A stretch of DNA of 37,843 nucleotides, from positions 1-37,843 of the forward strand of contig JAPDJF010000035.1 of the NCBI GenBank assembly GCA_029259185.1. Direction: 5' to 3'. The notes below the pieces were generated by a model that was not told the DNA's origin, searched no databases, and saw only the letters and a program-made list of their open reading frames with translations. This DNA is from Hadesarchaea archaeon. GTDB taxonomy: Archaea; Hadarchaeota; Hadarchaeia; Hadarchaeales; WYZ-LMO6. Each line of letters starts with the position of its first letter. Position 1 is the stretch's first letter. The translations under genes and the position numbers were made by a program. Shown piece by piece: positions 15,250 to 23,346 of this stretch.

Positions 15250-15927
15250 GTGAGGCCCCTCCACTTGGGATTGATACCCGACGGCAATAGGCGATGGGCG
15301 AGAGAGCGTGGGTTAGAGATCTGGCGTGGACACGAGGAGGGAGTAAGAGTTTTGGAGAATTTCTTGAAGTGGTGTCTCGATGAGGACATTCCTGAGGTAA
15401 CCGTTTACACGCTTTCCTTAGAGAATCTCGAGAAACGATCACCCGAGGAGCTGAGGCACCTCTTCAAGTTGATGAGTTCCCTCTTGAAGCGCCTCGAGAA
15501 TGATGAAACCCTCCATGAGCGTGAGGTGAGGGTGAGGGTTATAGGCAAAACATACAGGCTGCCTTCTCACTTGGTGAATGCGGCACGCAGGATCGTGGGA
15601 TCGACTCGGTCTTACAGTAAGAACTTCTTCAATTTTCTGATAGCCTATGGTGGCCAAGATGAACTTCTGAGGTGTGTGAGGTGTATGGTCAAGAGCAAAC
15701 CCGCGAGATTCACGAAGAGCGTGTTGGAGAGATATCTATGGGTTCAGAGGCCTGTGGATCTCGTGATAAGAACCGGGAAAGAGCACAGGCTCTCAAATTT
15801 CCTCCCCTATCAATCCGCCTACGCTGAAATAATCTTTTTGGACAAATACTGGCCAGATTTCACGCGGAAAGATTTCGATCATTGCTTAGCGGAGTTCGGG
15901 AGAAGACAGCGGAGAATGGGCAGTTAG
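15250..15927 (+). CDS. uppS: Cis-prenyltransferase (undecaprenyl/dolichyl diphosphate synthase family)
   Basis: 225 residues from GTG 15250. The family fingerprint is present: IPDGNRRWARERGL with the catalytic Asp, the GHEEGVRVL helix, VTVYTLSLENLEKR, FLIAYGGQDELL and the C-terminal VIRTGKEHRLSNFLPYQSAYAEI. It elongates an allylic diphosphate with isopentenyl diphosphate in cis to make the polyprenyl carrier for glycan assembly; product length cannot be read from sequence. Divergent pairing with HMG-CoA reductase places entry and exit points of isoprenoid synthesis on one promoter. Its 3' end overlaps ileS by four bases. Confidence 0.93.
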   Translation: MRPLHLGLIPDGNRRWARERGLEIWRGHEEGVRVLENFLKWCLDEDIPEVTVYTLSLENLEKRSPEELRHLFKLMSSLLKRLENDETLHEREVRVRVIGKTYRLPSHLVNAARRIVGSTRSYSKNFFNFLIAYGGQDELLRCVRCMVKSKPARFTKSVLERYLWVQRPVDLVIRTGKEHRLSNFLPYQSAYAEIIFLDKYWPDFTRKDFDHCLAEFGRRQRRMGS

Positions 15928-18902
15928 ATCACCAAGTCCAAGCGGAGCTTGAAGTGTTTTCCGTCGAGATCCCACTCCCTCGTGTACCCCCCGGCTTCCA
16001 CCTCGAAGAGGTGACAGACTCTCAGTTCCCTGACCCTGACTTCACGTTTTATGTATTCTAAGTGAGGTTTCAGCAGGTCGATGAACTCCGCATCCTCCAC
16101 ACCTATCATCACATCTACCCTCTCCTCCATCTGGAGATCCTTTTCTTTTCTCATCACTTGGAGACGTCTTACGAGCTCTCTCGCCATCGCTTCACCCTTT
16201 AATTCTGGTGTCATGCGTTTGCTCACCATGACTTTCCCATGCTCGAGCTGGACTACCGAGTATTCCCCCACGGGCTCTGGATCCCCGGGCCGGAGGATGT
16301 TGAGGATCTTACAGTTGGCCCTCTCTTTAAGAATTCCTCTCAGTTTTTCCAAGGAGTCGAATTCATTTTCGTTTGAGAGTTTGATCACGACTTCTTGTAC
16401 TGGCCACCTCAGCTTCAACTTGGCCTTCTGCCTAGCCTCCGCCACGGCTTCTCCGAAAAGGCGTACGAGGGCCATGGACTTCTCCAACTCCACATCGATA
16501 AGACTCTCATCCGGAGTGGGCCAATCTAGCATGTGTATGCTTTCTGGGGCCCTAGAGGTCGCGCTTTTGATCAATCCGGAATACATCACCTCACACATGT
16601 GGGGGATGAATGGGGCGAGCAAGCGTATCAGCACGTCGAGCGTTTCGTACAGAACAACATAGGCTGAGAGCTTCGACGGATGCTCTTTCTCTATCCAAGT
16701 TCGTTGGCGGATGGATCTGATGTACCACCTGCTCAGATCCTCTAGGATGAAGTTCATCAGGGTCCTCGCCGCCACGTGGAGTTCTAACCTCTCTAGGGCT
16801 TCCGTTACCTCTTTTATGGTGGTGTTAACCCTGGAGAGCATCCATCGATCTTCCGGGAGAAAGTTACGGGAGATGTCTTTGCGATTCACCACCCGTGGAT
16901 CGAAGGAGTCGAGGGACATGTAGGTAGTGGCGAAAACATAGGCGTTCCACAAGATGTTGAGGGTCCTAGAGACCTGTCTGAGCCCCACTAGATTGAACCT
17001 CAAGTCTTCCCAAGGGGGATTGGCAGAAAGAATGTACATCCTCAGCACATCTGCCCCGTACCTCTCCGCCATCTCAATGGGATCGACCACGTTCCCGAGC
17101 GATTTAGACATTTTCCTCCCTTGAGCGTCGAGGGCAAAGCCATGGGTCAAGACGAGTTTGTAGGGGACTTCACCGAAAGCTATTACCGAGGATACCTGCT
17201 GGGCGTAGAACCACTTGGTCACTTGGTCTTCCCCCTCGGTGATGAATGAGCTCGGCCAGAGATTTTTGAAGAGTTCTTCGCCCTTGGGGAATCCTAGACT
17301 GGCCCAAGAGGCGATGCTTGAATCGAACCACACGTCTAACACCTCAGGGATCCTACGCATTTCGGATCCACACTTGGGACACTTCGGTCTGAGCTTGTCC
17401 AGATCGGAGCGGTGTAAGTCTAACTCCTTAGCTTCCCCGGTGAGCTTCCTGAGTTCTTCAACGCTTCCCACAACCACGGAGTGCCTGCAGCCTCCACAAG
17501 TCCATATGGGGAAAGGTATCCCCCAGTATCGTTGCCGGGAGAGGCACCAGTCTCCCACCGACTTAACCCCGTTCGTGTATCTCCCTTTCATCCACGTGGG
17601 AACCCACCTCACTTTTTCGTTCCCTTCCAAGATGCGGGATTTTATTTCCGATACCTTAAGGAACCACTGCTCGGTGGCTCTGAAGATGAGCGGAGTTTTG
17701 CATCTCCAGCAGTGGGGATAAGCGTGGGTGATAATCGCATGCTTGAGCAACACCCTCTTCCTCCTTAAATCCCCCAGCACCAGAGGATCCGCATCTTTCA
17801 CGAAGAGCCCACAGTATTTTCCGGCATCCTCGGTGAACCTGCCATCTGGTCCCACTGGACTGAAGACAGGCAGTCCGTATTCCACTCCCACGATGAAGTC
17901 TTCCTCTCCGAACCCGGGTGCGGTATGTACGCAGCCCGTCCCTTCCTCGAGCGAGACGTGATTGCCACATATCACCCTGTGGTGTCGGAGGAACTCCTTC
18001 TGTTTTGGCACCTCTTCGATCAGGGGGTGTTCGTACCCGATTCCCTCCAGTTCCTTCCCCTCCATCGTCTCCAAGATCTCGTAATCGGATATCCCGAGTT
18101 CTCCCATCACCCGGGAGACGAGGGCTTTGGCCATCACGTATACTTCCTCCCCTACTTTCACCCTCGCATAGTCGTAATCGGGGTGGACGCATACCGCCAT
18201 GTTAGCGGGGATTGTCCAAGGGGTGGTAGTCCATATCAAGAGGTATTCGTTCGAGCGATCACGGATCTTGAACTTCGCGAAGAGGGACGGATCCTGGATA
18301 TCGTAGTACTCCCCACGAACTTCATGCTCAGCGAGAGCGGTTTCGCATCTTGGGCACCAGTGGATCACACGCAGATCTTTCCGGAGGAGTCCCTTTTCGT
18401 ATGCCAGTTTGAGGGTCCACCACGCTGACTCGATGTAATCGTTTTTGAGGGTCATGTAGGGAGATTCCCAGTCCATCCATATCCCCAGTCTCTTAAACTG
18501 CTTTGTCATGAGTTCAACGTGGTTCATCGCCCACCGTTTACACTCCTCCACGAAACGCTCCACCCCTATCACACGCTCTATGTCTTTTTTAGATTTGATT
18601 CCCAGCTTTTCCTCTACCATGACTTCTATCGGGAGTCCATGGCAATCCCACCCCGGCTGTCTCCGCACGTTTAGCCCACGCATGGTCTTGTATCGGAGGA
18701 CAACATCCTTGATGATTTTGTTCCACGCAGTTCCCAAGTGGATGGCACCACTGGCGTAGGGTGGGCCGTCCAAGAAATACCAAGGTGGACGATCGGATCG
18801 TTTCTCTTTTACCTTTTCATAGATCCTAGCTTCTTCCCACCACTGCTGGATTTTTCTCTCCATCTCCGGTGGATCGTACGTTTTCTGGGCGGGCTTGATC
18901 AT
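15924..18902 (-). CDS. ileS: Isoleucyl-tRNA synthetase
   Basis: 992 residues. The HIGH-type motif is HLGT (55-58) within YASGAIHLGTAWNK, as in archaeal/eukaryotic-type IleRS. The CP1 editing domain follows (TTPWTIPANM and GTGCVHTAPGFGEEDF), then WFDSSIASWASLGFP and KMSKS at about residue 597. The anticodon-binding region has RWYIRSIRQRTW and a C-terminal junction domain. Two Cys pairs (CPRC and CPKCG) suggest zinc binding. GGTGA lies just before the ATG at 18902. Confidence 0.96.
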   Translation of the reverse strand: MIKPAQKTYDPPEMERKIQQWWEEARIYEKVKEKRSDRPPWYFLDGPPYASGAIHLGTAWNKIIKDVVLRYKTMRGLNVRRQPGWDCHGLPIEVMVEEKLGIKSKKDIERVIGVERFVEECKRWAMNHVELMTKQFKRLGIWMDWESPYMTLKNDYIESAWWTLKLAYEKGLLRKDLRVIHWCPRCETALAEHEVRGEYYDIQDPSLFAKFKIRDRSNEYLLIWTTTPWTIPANMAVCVHPDYDYARVKVGEEVYVMAKALVSRVMGELGISDYEILETMEGKELEGIGYEHPLIEEVPKQKEFLRHHRVICGNHVSLEEGTGCVHTAPGFGEEDFIVGVEYGLPVFSPVGPDGRFTEDAGKYCGLFVKDADPLVLGDLRRKRVLLKHAIITHAYPHCWRCKTPLIFRATEQWFLKVSEIKSRILEGNEKVRWVPTWMKGRYTNGVKSVGDWCLSRQRYWGIPFPIWTCGGCRHSVVVGSVEELRKLTGEAKELDLHRSDLDKLRPKCPKCGSEMRRIPEVLDVWFDSSIASWASLGFPKGEELFKNLWPSSFITEGEDQVTKWFYAQQVSSVIAFGEVPYKLVLTHGFALDAQGRKMSKSLGNVVDPIEMAERYGADVLRMYILSANPPWEDLRFNLVGLRQVSRTLNILWNAYVFATTYMSLDSFDPRVVNRKDISRNFLPEDRWMLSRVNTTIKEVTEALERLELHVAARTLMNFILEDLSRWYIRSIRQRTWIEKEHPSKLSAYVVLYETLDVLIRLLAPFIPHMCEVMYSGLIKSATSRAPESIHMLDWPTPDESLIDVELEKSMALVRLFGEAVAEARQKAKLKLRWPVQEVVIKLSNENEFDSLEKLRGILKERANCKILNILRPGDPEPVGEYSVVQLEHGKVMVSKRMTPELKGEAMARELVRRLQVMRKEKDLQMEERVDVMIGVEDAEFIDLLKPHLEYIKREVRVRELRVCHLFEVEAGGYTREWDLDGKHFKLRLDLVI

Positions 18903-19004
18903 AGGTCACCCTTAGTTTTTGACTGGGTTTCTTAAAATAACATCTTTTTCACATCCGTTGAAATCCGTAAATAATCGAGCTTAGCCTTCGTTGGATAAAT
19001 TCAA
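18903..19004. promoter_or_regulatory. Divergent promoter region ileS / rfcS
   Basis: A 102-base AT-rich gap. On the minus strand TTATTTTAAG lies about 30 bases before ileS; on the plus strand GTAAATAATC lies about 30 bases before rfcS. The two TATA-like elements are separate, unlike the shared ones at 15216 and 22274. Confidence 0.45.
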
Positions 19005-20000
19005 ATGGTGAGAATCGGGAGTGTAGAAGGGAGTATGGAAGACACGGAGATATGGACGGAGAAATACAGGCCTAAGAAGCTGGATGAAGTAATCGGGCAA
19101 GAAGAGATAGTGGCTAGGCTTAAAAATTTCGTCCGGAGTAGGGCGCTCCCTCACCTCCTCTTCTCAGGGCCCCCTGGAACGGGAAAGACCACCGCGGCGT
19201 TATGTTTGGCTAGGGAACTGTTCGGTGAGGAGTACTGGCGCCAGAACTTGCTGGAGCTGAACGCTTCCGATGAGCGGAAGATTGAGACCATCCGCACGAA
19301 GGTTAAGGATTATGCACGCACGAGACCCATAGGGGATGTTCCATATAAGATAATCCTCCTGGACGAGTCCGATGCATTGACTTCCGAAGCACAGCAGGCT
19401 CTTCGGAGGATGATGGAAATGTATTCCAAAACGTGCAGGTTTGTTTTGGACTGCAATTACTCGAGCAGGATAATAGAGCCCATCCAATCGAGGTGTGCGA
19501 TCTTCAGGTTCAGAAAGCTTACTGATAAGGACATAAAGCAAATGCTCCACCGCATAGCCCGTGCTGAGAGGCTGACGGTGGATGATAAGGGGATGGAGGC
19601 AATAATCTACGTCAGTGAGGGGGATATGCGCCATGCCATAAACTTACTTCAAGCGGCAGCGGCACTGAGGAAACACGTGACCGAGCGCACGGTTTACGAG
19701 GTGGCGGCAGTAGCCCATCCGAAAGAAATCAGGGAGATGGTAGAACTCGCTCTCGGTGGGAAATTCGAGGAAGCTAGGAAAAAACTCCATCAGCTGATGA
19801 TCGAGGAGGGTCTTTCTGGGGAGGATGTGTTGGCACAGGTCCACAAAGAAATTTTGAATCTAAAGATCCCCGAAAAGGCCAAGGTACAACTTATAGATAA
19901 GGTCGGAGAGTTCGACTTCAGGATAGTGGAGGGAGCCAACGAGCGAATTCAGCTCGAGGCGATGCTTGCTCATTTCGCGGTCGTCGGTGGGCGTGCTTGA
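19005..20000 (+). CDS. rfcS: Replication factor C small subunit (clamp loader)
   Basis: 331 residues. Contains WTEKYRPKKLDEVIGQ, Walker A GPPGTGKTTAA, the NASDER block, Walker B IILLDESDALT, the SRC motif in IIEPIQSRCAIFRF and sensor 2 EGDMRHAINLLQ. No intein is present. It loads the PCNA clamp at primer junctions with the large subunit, which is not in this window. The start is uncertain: ATG 19005 fits the upstream TATA-like element, while ATG 19035 (MEDTEIWTEKYRP) gives a more usual N-terminus and follows a GGGAG. The last 31 bases overlap the 3' end of otsB on the opposite strand. Confidence 0.94.
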   Translation: MVRIGSVEGSMEDTEIWTEKYRPKKLDEVIGQEEIVARLKNFVRSRALPHLLFSGPPGTGKTTAALCLARELFGEEYWRQNLLELNASDERKIETIRTKVKDYARTRPIGDVPYKIILLDESDALTSEAQQALRRMMEMYSKTCRFVLDCNYSSRIIEPIQSRCAIFRFRKLTDKDIKQMLHRIARAERLTVDDKGMEAIIYVSEGDMRHAINLLQAAAALRKHVTERTVYEVAAVAHPKEIREMVELALGGKFEEARKKLHQLMIEEGLSGEDVLAQVHKEILNLKIPEKAKVQLIDKVGEFDFRIVEGANERIQLEAMLAHFAVVGGRA

Positions 20001-20761
20001 AGTAGCCTCCTGATGAACTCTCCCACCTCTGATACATTCCGGACGAAAAATTTGGCCGCGGAGTTCTTCCACCTCCGGGAAACCAAGATCGTTATTCCCT
20101 TTTCCTTGAGGGCGATGAAGGCATCTTCGTCGGTTCGGTCATCTCCAACGTAGACAGGTTTTAGCTCCCGCTTGGGGTCCAGAACTCTCCACAGCCAGAG
20201 AACGGCCTTTCCTTTGTCCCAATCGATATTTGGTCTTATCTCTAGTACCTTCTTCCCGTGGGTGATCCTCAGGTGACCAGATCTCAGGTAGGGTTCAGCG
20301 GTTTCTCTCAGTGTTTTCTTCACCTTCCCCACATCTTCTCTGGGAACCAACCGGTAGTGCAAACTTACCGTTAGTCCCTTGTCCTCGATGAGAACCCCAC
20401 GGATGGGGGCGAGCTCTTTCCGCAATTTTCGACAAAGCTCGGATAGGAAAGGTCTCACCTCACGAGCCTCAGATTTGACGAGATTTACTCCGGGTCCTCG
20501 AACCTCGAATCCATGGTTTCCAGCGTAGTAAATCCCTCGTAATCCCACGAATTTTCTCACATCGTGTAGACTCCTCCCACTAATTATCCCGAGCCTGTAC
20601 CGCTTGGAGGCGAGCATCAGCAATTCTTTCATCTCCGTTGAAAGGACGGCGAGTTCTGGTCTAGAAACTATGGGAGTAAGGGTTCCATCGTAGTCGAAGA
20701 GCAGGAGTGGGTTTCTCAGACCCCTGCTCACTTCTGCCCATCGATCAAAGAGGTGATTCAT
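19970..20761 (-). CDS. otsB: Trehalose-6-phosphate phosphatase
   Basis: 263 residues of the HAD superfamily: motif I LLFDYDGTLTPIV with the nucleophile Asp, motif II region LGIISGRSLHDV, NHGFEVRGPG, the lysine region RPNIDWDKGKAVLWL, and motif IV PVYVGDDRTDEDAF. This matches the trehalose-phosphatase subgroup, which removes phosphate from trehalose 6-phosphate. Its ATG overlaps the otsA stop as ATGA, so the two are translated together and form a complete OtsA-OtsB route. The 3' end overlaps rfcS by 31 bases in convergent orientation. Confidence 0.88.
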   Translation of the reverse strand: MNHLFDRWAEVSRGLRNPLLLFDYDGTLTPIVSRPELAVLSTEMKELLMLASKRYRLGIISGRSLHDVRKFVGLRGIYYAGNHGFEVRGPGVNLVKSEAREVRPFLSELCRKLRKELAPIRGVLIEDKGLTVSLHYRLVPREDVGKVKKTLRETAEPYLRSGHLRITHGKKVLEIRPNIDWDKGKAVLWLWRVLDPKRELKPVYVGDDRTDEDAFIALKEKGITILVSRRWKNSAAKFFVRNVSEVGEFIRRLLQARPPTTAK

Positions 20762-22242
20762 CCCTTCACGATGGAGCCGACTTCCGTTATGAAGTCAGCC
20801 AGCCACCTGTAAACATCGTTCTCCGCGACGTGTCTTCTCAAATTCTTCATCCTTCGCTTTCTCTCCTCCATAGGCATCTCCAGAGCCGTTTTTATAGCGT
20901 CGGCGAACCCCTCGATGTCGTACGGATTAACGAAGAGGGCATCACGGAGCTCCTCCGTCGCTCCTGCGAACTTGCTTAAAACGAGCACACCCGTGCAGTC
21001 TACGTTCGCCGCCACAAACTCCTTCGCCACTAAGTTGAGCCCATCGTGGATCGGACTCACTATGCACACGTCGGCAGTTCTGTAGAGGGCGAAGAGTCTC
21101 TTCCAGTCCATCTTCCCCTCGATGTAGATGAGCGGTTTCCAGTATCCCCTGAGATACTTCCAGTTTATCTCATCCGCGAGCTGGCGGATCCGCTCACCCA
21201 ACTCCATGTATGCGGGAACCCTGGTGCGACTCGGTGCTCCGGCTTCCACGAAGACGAAATTGTTCTGGTACTGGGGATACTTCTCGAGAAACCGGTCTAT
21301 CGCCCGGAAGCGTTCGATGATCCCTTTCGTGTAGTCTATCCTGTCCACCCCTACTCCAATGTACTTATAAGGTATGTACTGGGGAGCCCTCACCACCTTT
21401 ATTTCTTTCTTCACCTCAGGTCTCCGGGCTAACTTGTCGATGGTTTCGAAGTCGATGCTTATCGGAAAATTCTTCACGTGTGTGATGTGGCCGTTGTATT
21501 CAACGGTGTAGTTCTTGTAGTCAGCTTTGGCCCCTAAGATCTTCTCGGTGCTCGCGAGGAAATTCATGCAGTAGTTCCGGATGTGAAAACCTATGAGATC
21601 GTTTGCGAGCAGACCTTCCAAGATCTCTCTCGCCCAGGGAAGGTAAGAGAAAACATTCCACGTGGGCCACGGGATGTGCCAGAAGTGAGCGAGTACGAGC
21701 TTTCTCTTCTTAGGGAATCCGTTTCTCACCATTTTCGGAACGAGTGTCAGGTGGTAATCTTGAATCCACACGAAAGCTTTTTCAGCGCTCCCTATCTCTT
21801 CTCTTACCGCTTGCGCGAACAGCCGGTTCGAGTGGACGTATCCACTCCAGAACGATTTATCGAAAACAGGTTTCTCGAAAACGGTGTGACAGAGGGGCCA
21901 GAGGGTCTGGTTGGAGAAACCGAAGTAGAATTTGTCTACCTCGTTTTTGGACATCCACACTCTCCTCAGCGTGTACTTGGGATTCTGGGGGGGGACCCTC
22001 ACTCTATCGTGTTCGTCCACGTTTTCGCGGTCGGCGTCCCCGCTTCCCCCCGCAACCCACGTGCCACCCACCGCTTGCATCAATGGATCGAGGGCAGCTG
22101 TGAGCCCGCCAGCAGGGGTTTTTACCTTCACCCCTTCCGGAGTGTACATGTGGATGTATGGCTCTCGATTGGAAACTATGAGGAATTTATATCCTCGGAG
22201 CACCGATTGGACGAGCTTTTGGACGTCCTGAGCTGAGACCAC
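20758..22242 (-). CDS. otsA: GT20 glycosyltransferase, trehalose-6-phosphate synthase type
   Basis: 494 residues. Contains LIVSNREPY near the N-terminus, FVWIQDYHLTLVP, the acceptor-side HFWHIPWPTWNVF, the donor-binding GVDRIDYTKGIIERF, FVEAGAPSR and the DGLNLVAKEFVAA motif. These define the OtsA fold, which joins glucose from a sugar nucleotide to glucose 6-phosphate. The tryptophan-rich acceptor loop differs from the Escherichia coli enzyme, so a related product such as glucosylglycerol phosphate cannot be excluded, but coupling to otsB favours trehalose. The start is GTG at 22242; the palindromic TATA at 22274-22287 lies 32 bases upstream and is shared with the mechanosensitive channel gene. 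Confidence 0.85.
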   Translation of the reverse strand: MVSAQDVQKLVQSVLRGYKFLIVSNREPYIHMYTPEGVKVKTPAGGLTAALDPLMQAVGGTWVAGGSGDADRENVDEHDRVRVPPQNPKYTLRRVWMSKNEVDKFYFGFSNQTLWPLCHTVFEKPVFDKSFWSGYVHSNRLFAQAVREEIGSAEKAFVWIQDYHLTLVPKMVRNGFPKKRKLVLAHFWHIPWPTWNVFSYLPWAREILEGLLANDLIGFHIRNYCMNFLASTEKILGAKADYKNYTVEYNGHITHVKNFPISIDFETIDKLARRPEVKKEIKVVRAPQYIPYKYIGVGVDRIDYTKGIIERFRAIDRFLEKYPQYQNNFVFVEAGAPSRTRVPAYMELGERIRQLADEINWKYLRGYWKPLIYIEGKMDWKRLFALYRTADVCIVSPIHDGLNLVAKEFVAANVDCTGVLVLSKFAGATEELRDALFVNPYDIEGFADAIKTALEMPMEERKRRMKNLRRHVAENDVYRWLADFITEVGSIVKG

Positions 22243-22273
22243 CTAGACCACAAAAAGCTGGGGTTTTCAGGGG

Positions 22274-22287
22274 GATAAATATTTATC
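22274..22287. promoter_or_regulatory. Palindromic TATA shared by otsA and mscS
   Basis: GATAAATATTTATC is a perfect 14-base palindrome midway between the divergent starts, 22 bases from mscS and 32 bases from otsA. It can act as a TATA box in both directions, tying solute synthesis and the pressure-release channel to one promoter element. The short spacing implies leaderless or nearly leaderless mscS mRNA. Confidence 0.65.
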
Positions 22288-22308
22288 GACTCTTCCCGAC
22301 TAACGAAG

Positions 22309-23346
22309 ATGCTTCTCGAGGAGCTCCAGCGGTGGCTCCCCACGATTCTCGTGTTGGTAGGATTCGTGCTGGCAGGGTTCATCCTGAGGATCGTACTAGA
22401 CTTGGGGATGACTAGGGTGATCAGGAAAAGCAAGACGAAGATAGATGACATAATTGTCAACGCGATCAGGACACCCGTGCTCATAATATTCTTGATATTC
22501 GGTCTTGAGTTAGCTTTCGAAACAGCACCCTCCCGGCCCTCCGTGCTTGTGGACATCCTCCCTCTCCTCTTCCACACGTTAGTGGTGCTCGCCGTGGCGA
22601 TATCGGCGGTGAAGGCCATCAACGGATTGCTGAAGCACTATGGAACCATGCGCCCCGCCTTGAAGTCGGTCGTGCCGACCCTTCAGAAAGTCGTGAGGTT
22701 CATAATCGCGATCGTGACCCTCCTCTTGATTTTAGATGGGCTGGGTGTAAACGTGACCGCAGCTGCAGCTGCACTGGGGATAGCTGGTATAGCGATAGCG
22801 TTCGCCCTCCAGGGGACCCTTTCGGAATTCTTTGCAGGGTTGTACATAATGGCGGATCGGCCTATAAGGGTTGGTGATTACGTCAGGCTCGAGACTGGAC
22901 AAGAGGGTTATGTGGCGGATATAGGTTGGCGGAGCATAAAGATACGCGAACTTCCGAATAACATCATAGTCATTCCGAACTCCAAGGTCGCGAGCTCGAT
23001 AGTGACCAACTACTATCTCCCCGAGACCGAGATGGCATGCTTGGTTCAGGTGGGTGTCAGCTATGACAGCGATCTTGAGAAGGTGGAACGCGTGACGATC
23101 GATGTGGCCAAGAAAGTTTTAAAGAAGGTGAGCGGGGGCGTCCCCGACTTCGAGCCCTTCATACGGTACCACACCTTCAGCGATTTCAGCATAAACTTCA
23201 CGGTGATATTGAGAGTCAAGGAATACGTCGACAAGTATTTGGTTACCCATGAGTTCGTCAAGGAACTTCACAAACGGTACAAGGAGGAGGGAATAGAGAT
23301 TCCTTTCCCCATCCGTACGGTTTATTTGCGGAGGAAGAGAGCCTAG
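22309..23346 (+). CDS. mscS: MscS-family mechanosensitive channel
   Basis: 345 residues. Hydrophobic segments near residues 10-30, 55-70, 80-100 and 120-140 precede the pore-lining helix (AAAAALGIAGIAIAFALQGT), rich in Ala/Gly as in MscS. Then come the beta-domain hallmark GDYVRLETGQEGYVADIGWR, the IPNSKVASSIVTNY block and an alpha/beta C-terminal vestibule. It opens under membrane tension and lets solutes out after hypo-osmotic shock. It is divergent from otsA and convergent with a GT4 glycosyltransferase (four-base overlap), so it sits at the centre of a likely osmoadaptation locus. Confidence 0.9.
   Translation: MLLEELQRWLPTILVLVGFVLAGFILRIVLDLGMTRVIRKSKTKIDDIIVNAIRTPVLIIFLIFGLELAFETAPSRPSVLVDILPLLFHTLVVLAVAISAVKAINGLLKHYGTMRPALKSVVPTLQKVVRFIIAIVTLLLILDGLGVNVTAAAAALGIAGIAIAFALQGTLSEFFAGLYIMADRPIRVGDYVRLETGQEGYVADIGWRSIKIRELPNNIIVIPNSKVASSIVTNYYLPETEMACLVQVGVSYDSDLEKVERVTIDVAKKVLKKVSGGVPDFEPFIRYHTFSDFSINFTVILRVKEYVDKYLVTHEFVKELHKRYKEEGIEIPFPIRTVYLRRKRA

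Noticed and set aside
21583-22236. Plus-strand open frame of 217 codons
   Set aside because: Antisense shadow of otsA, whose motifs are unmistakable on the other strand.
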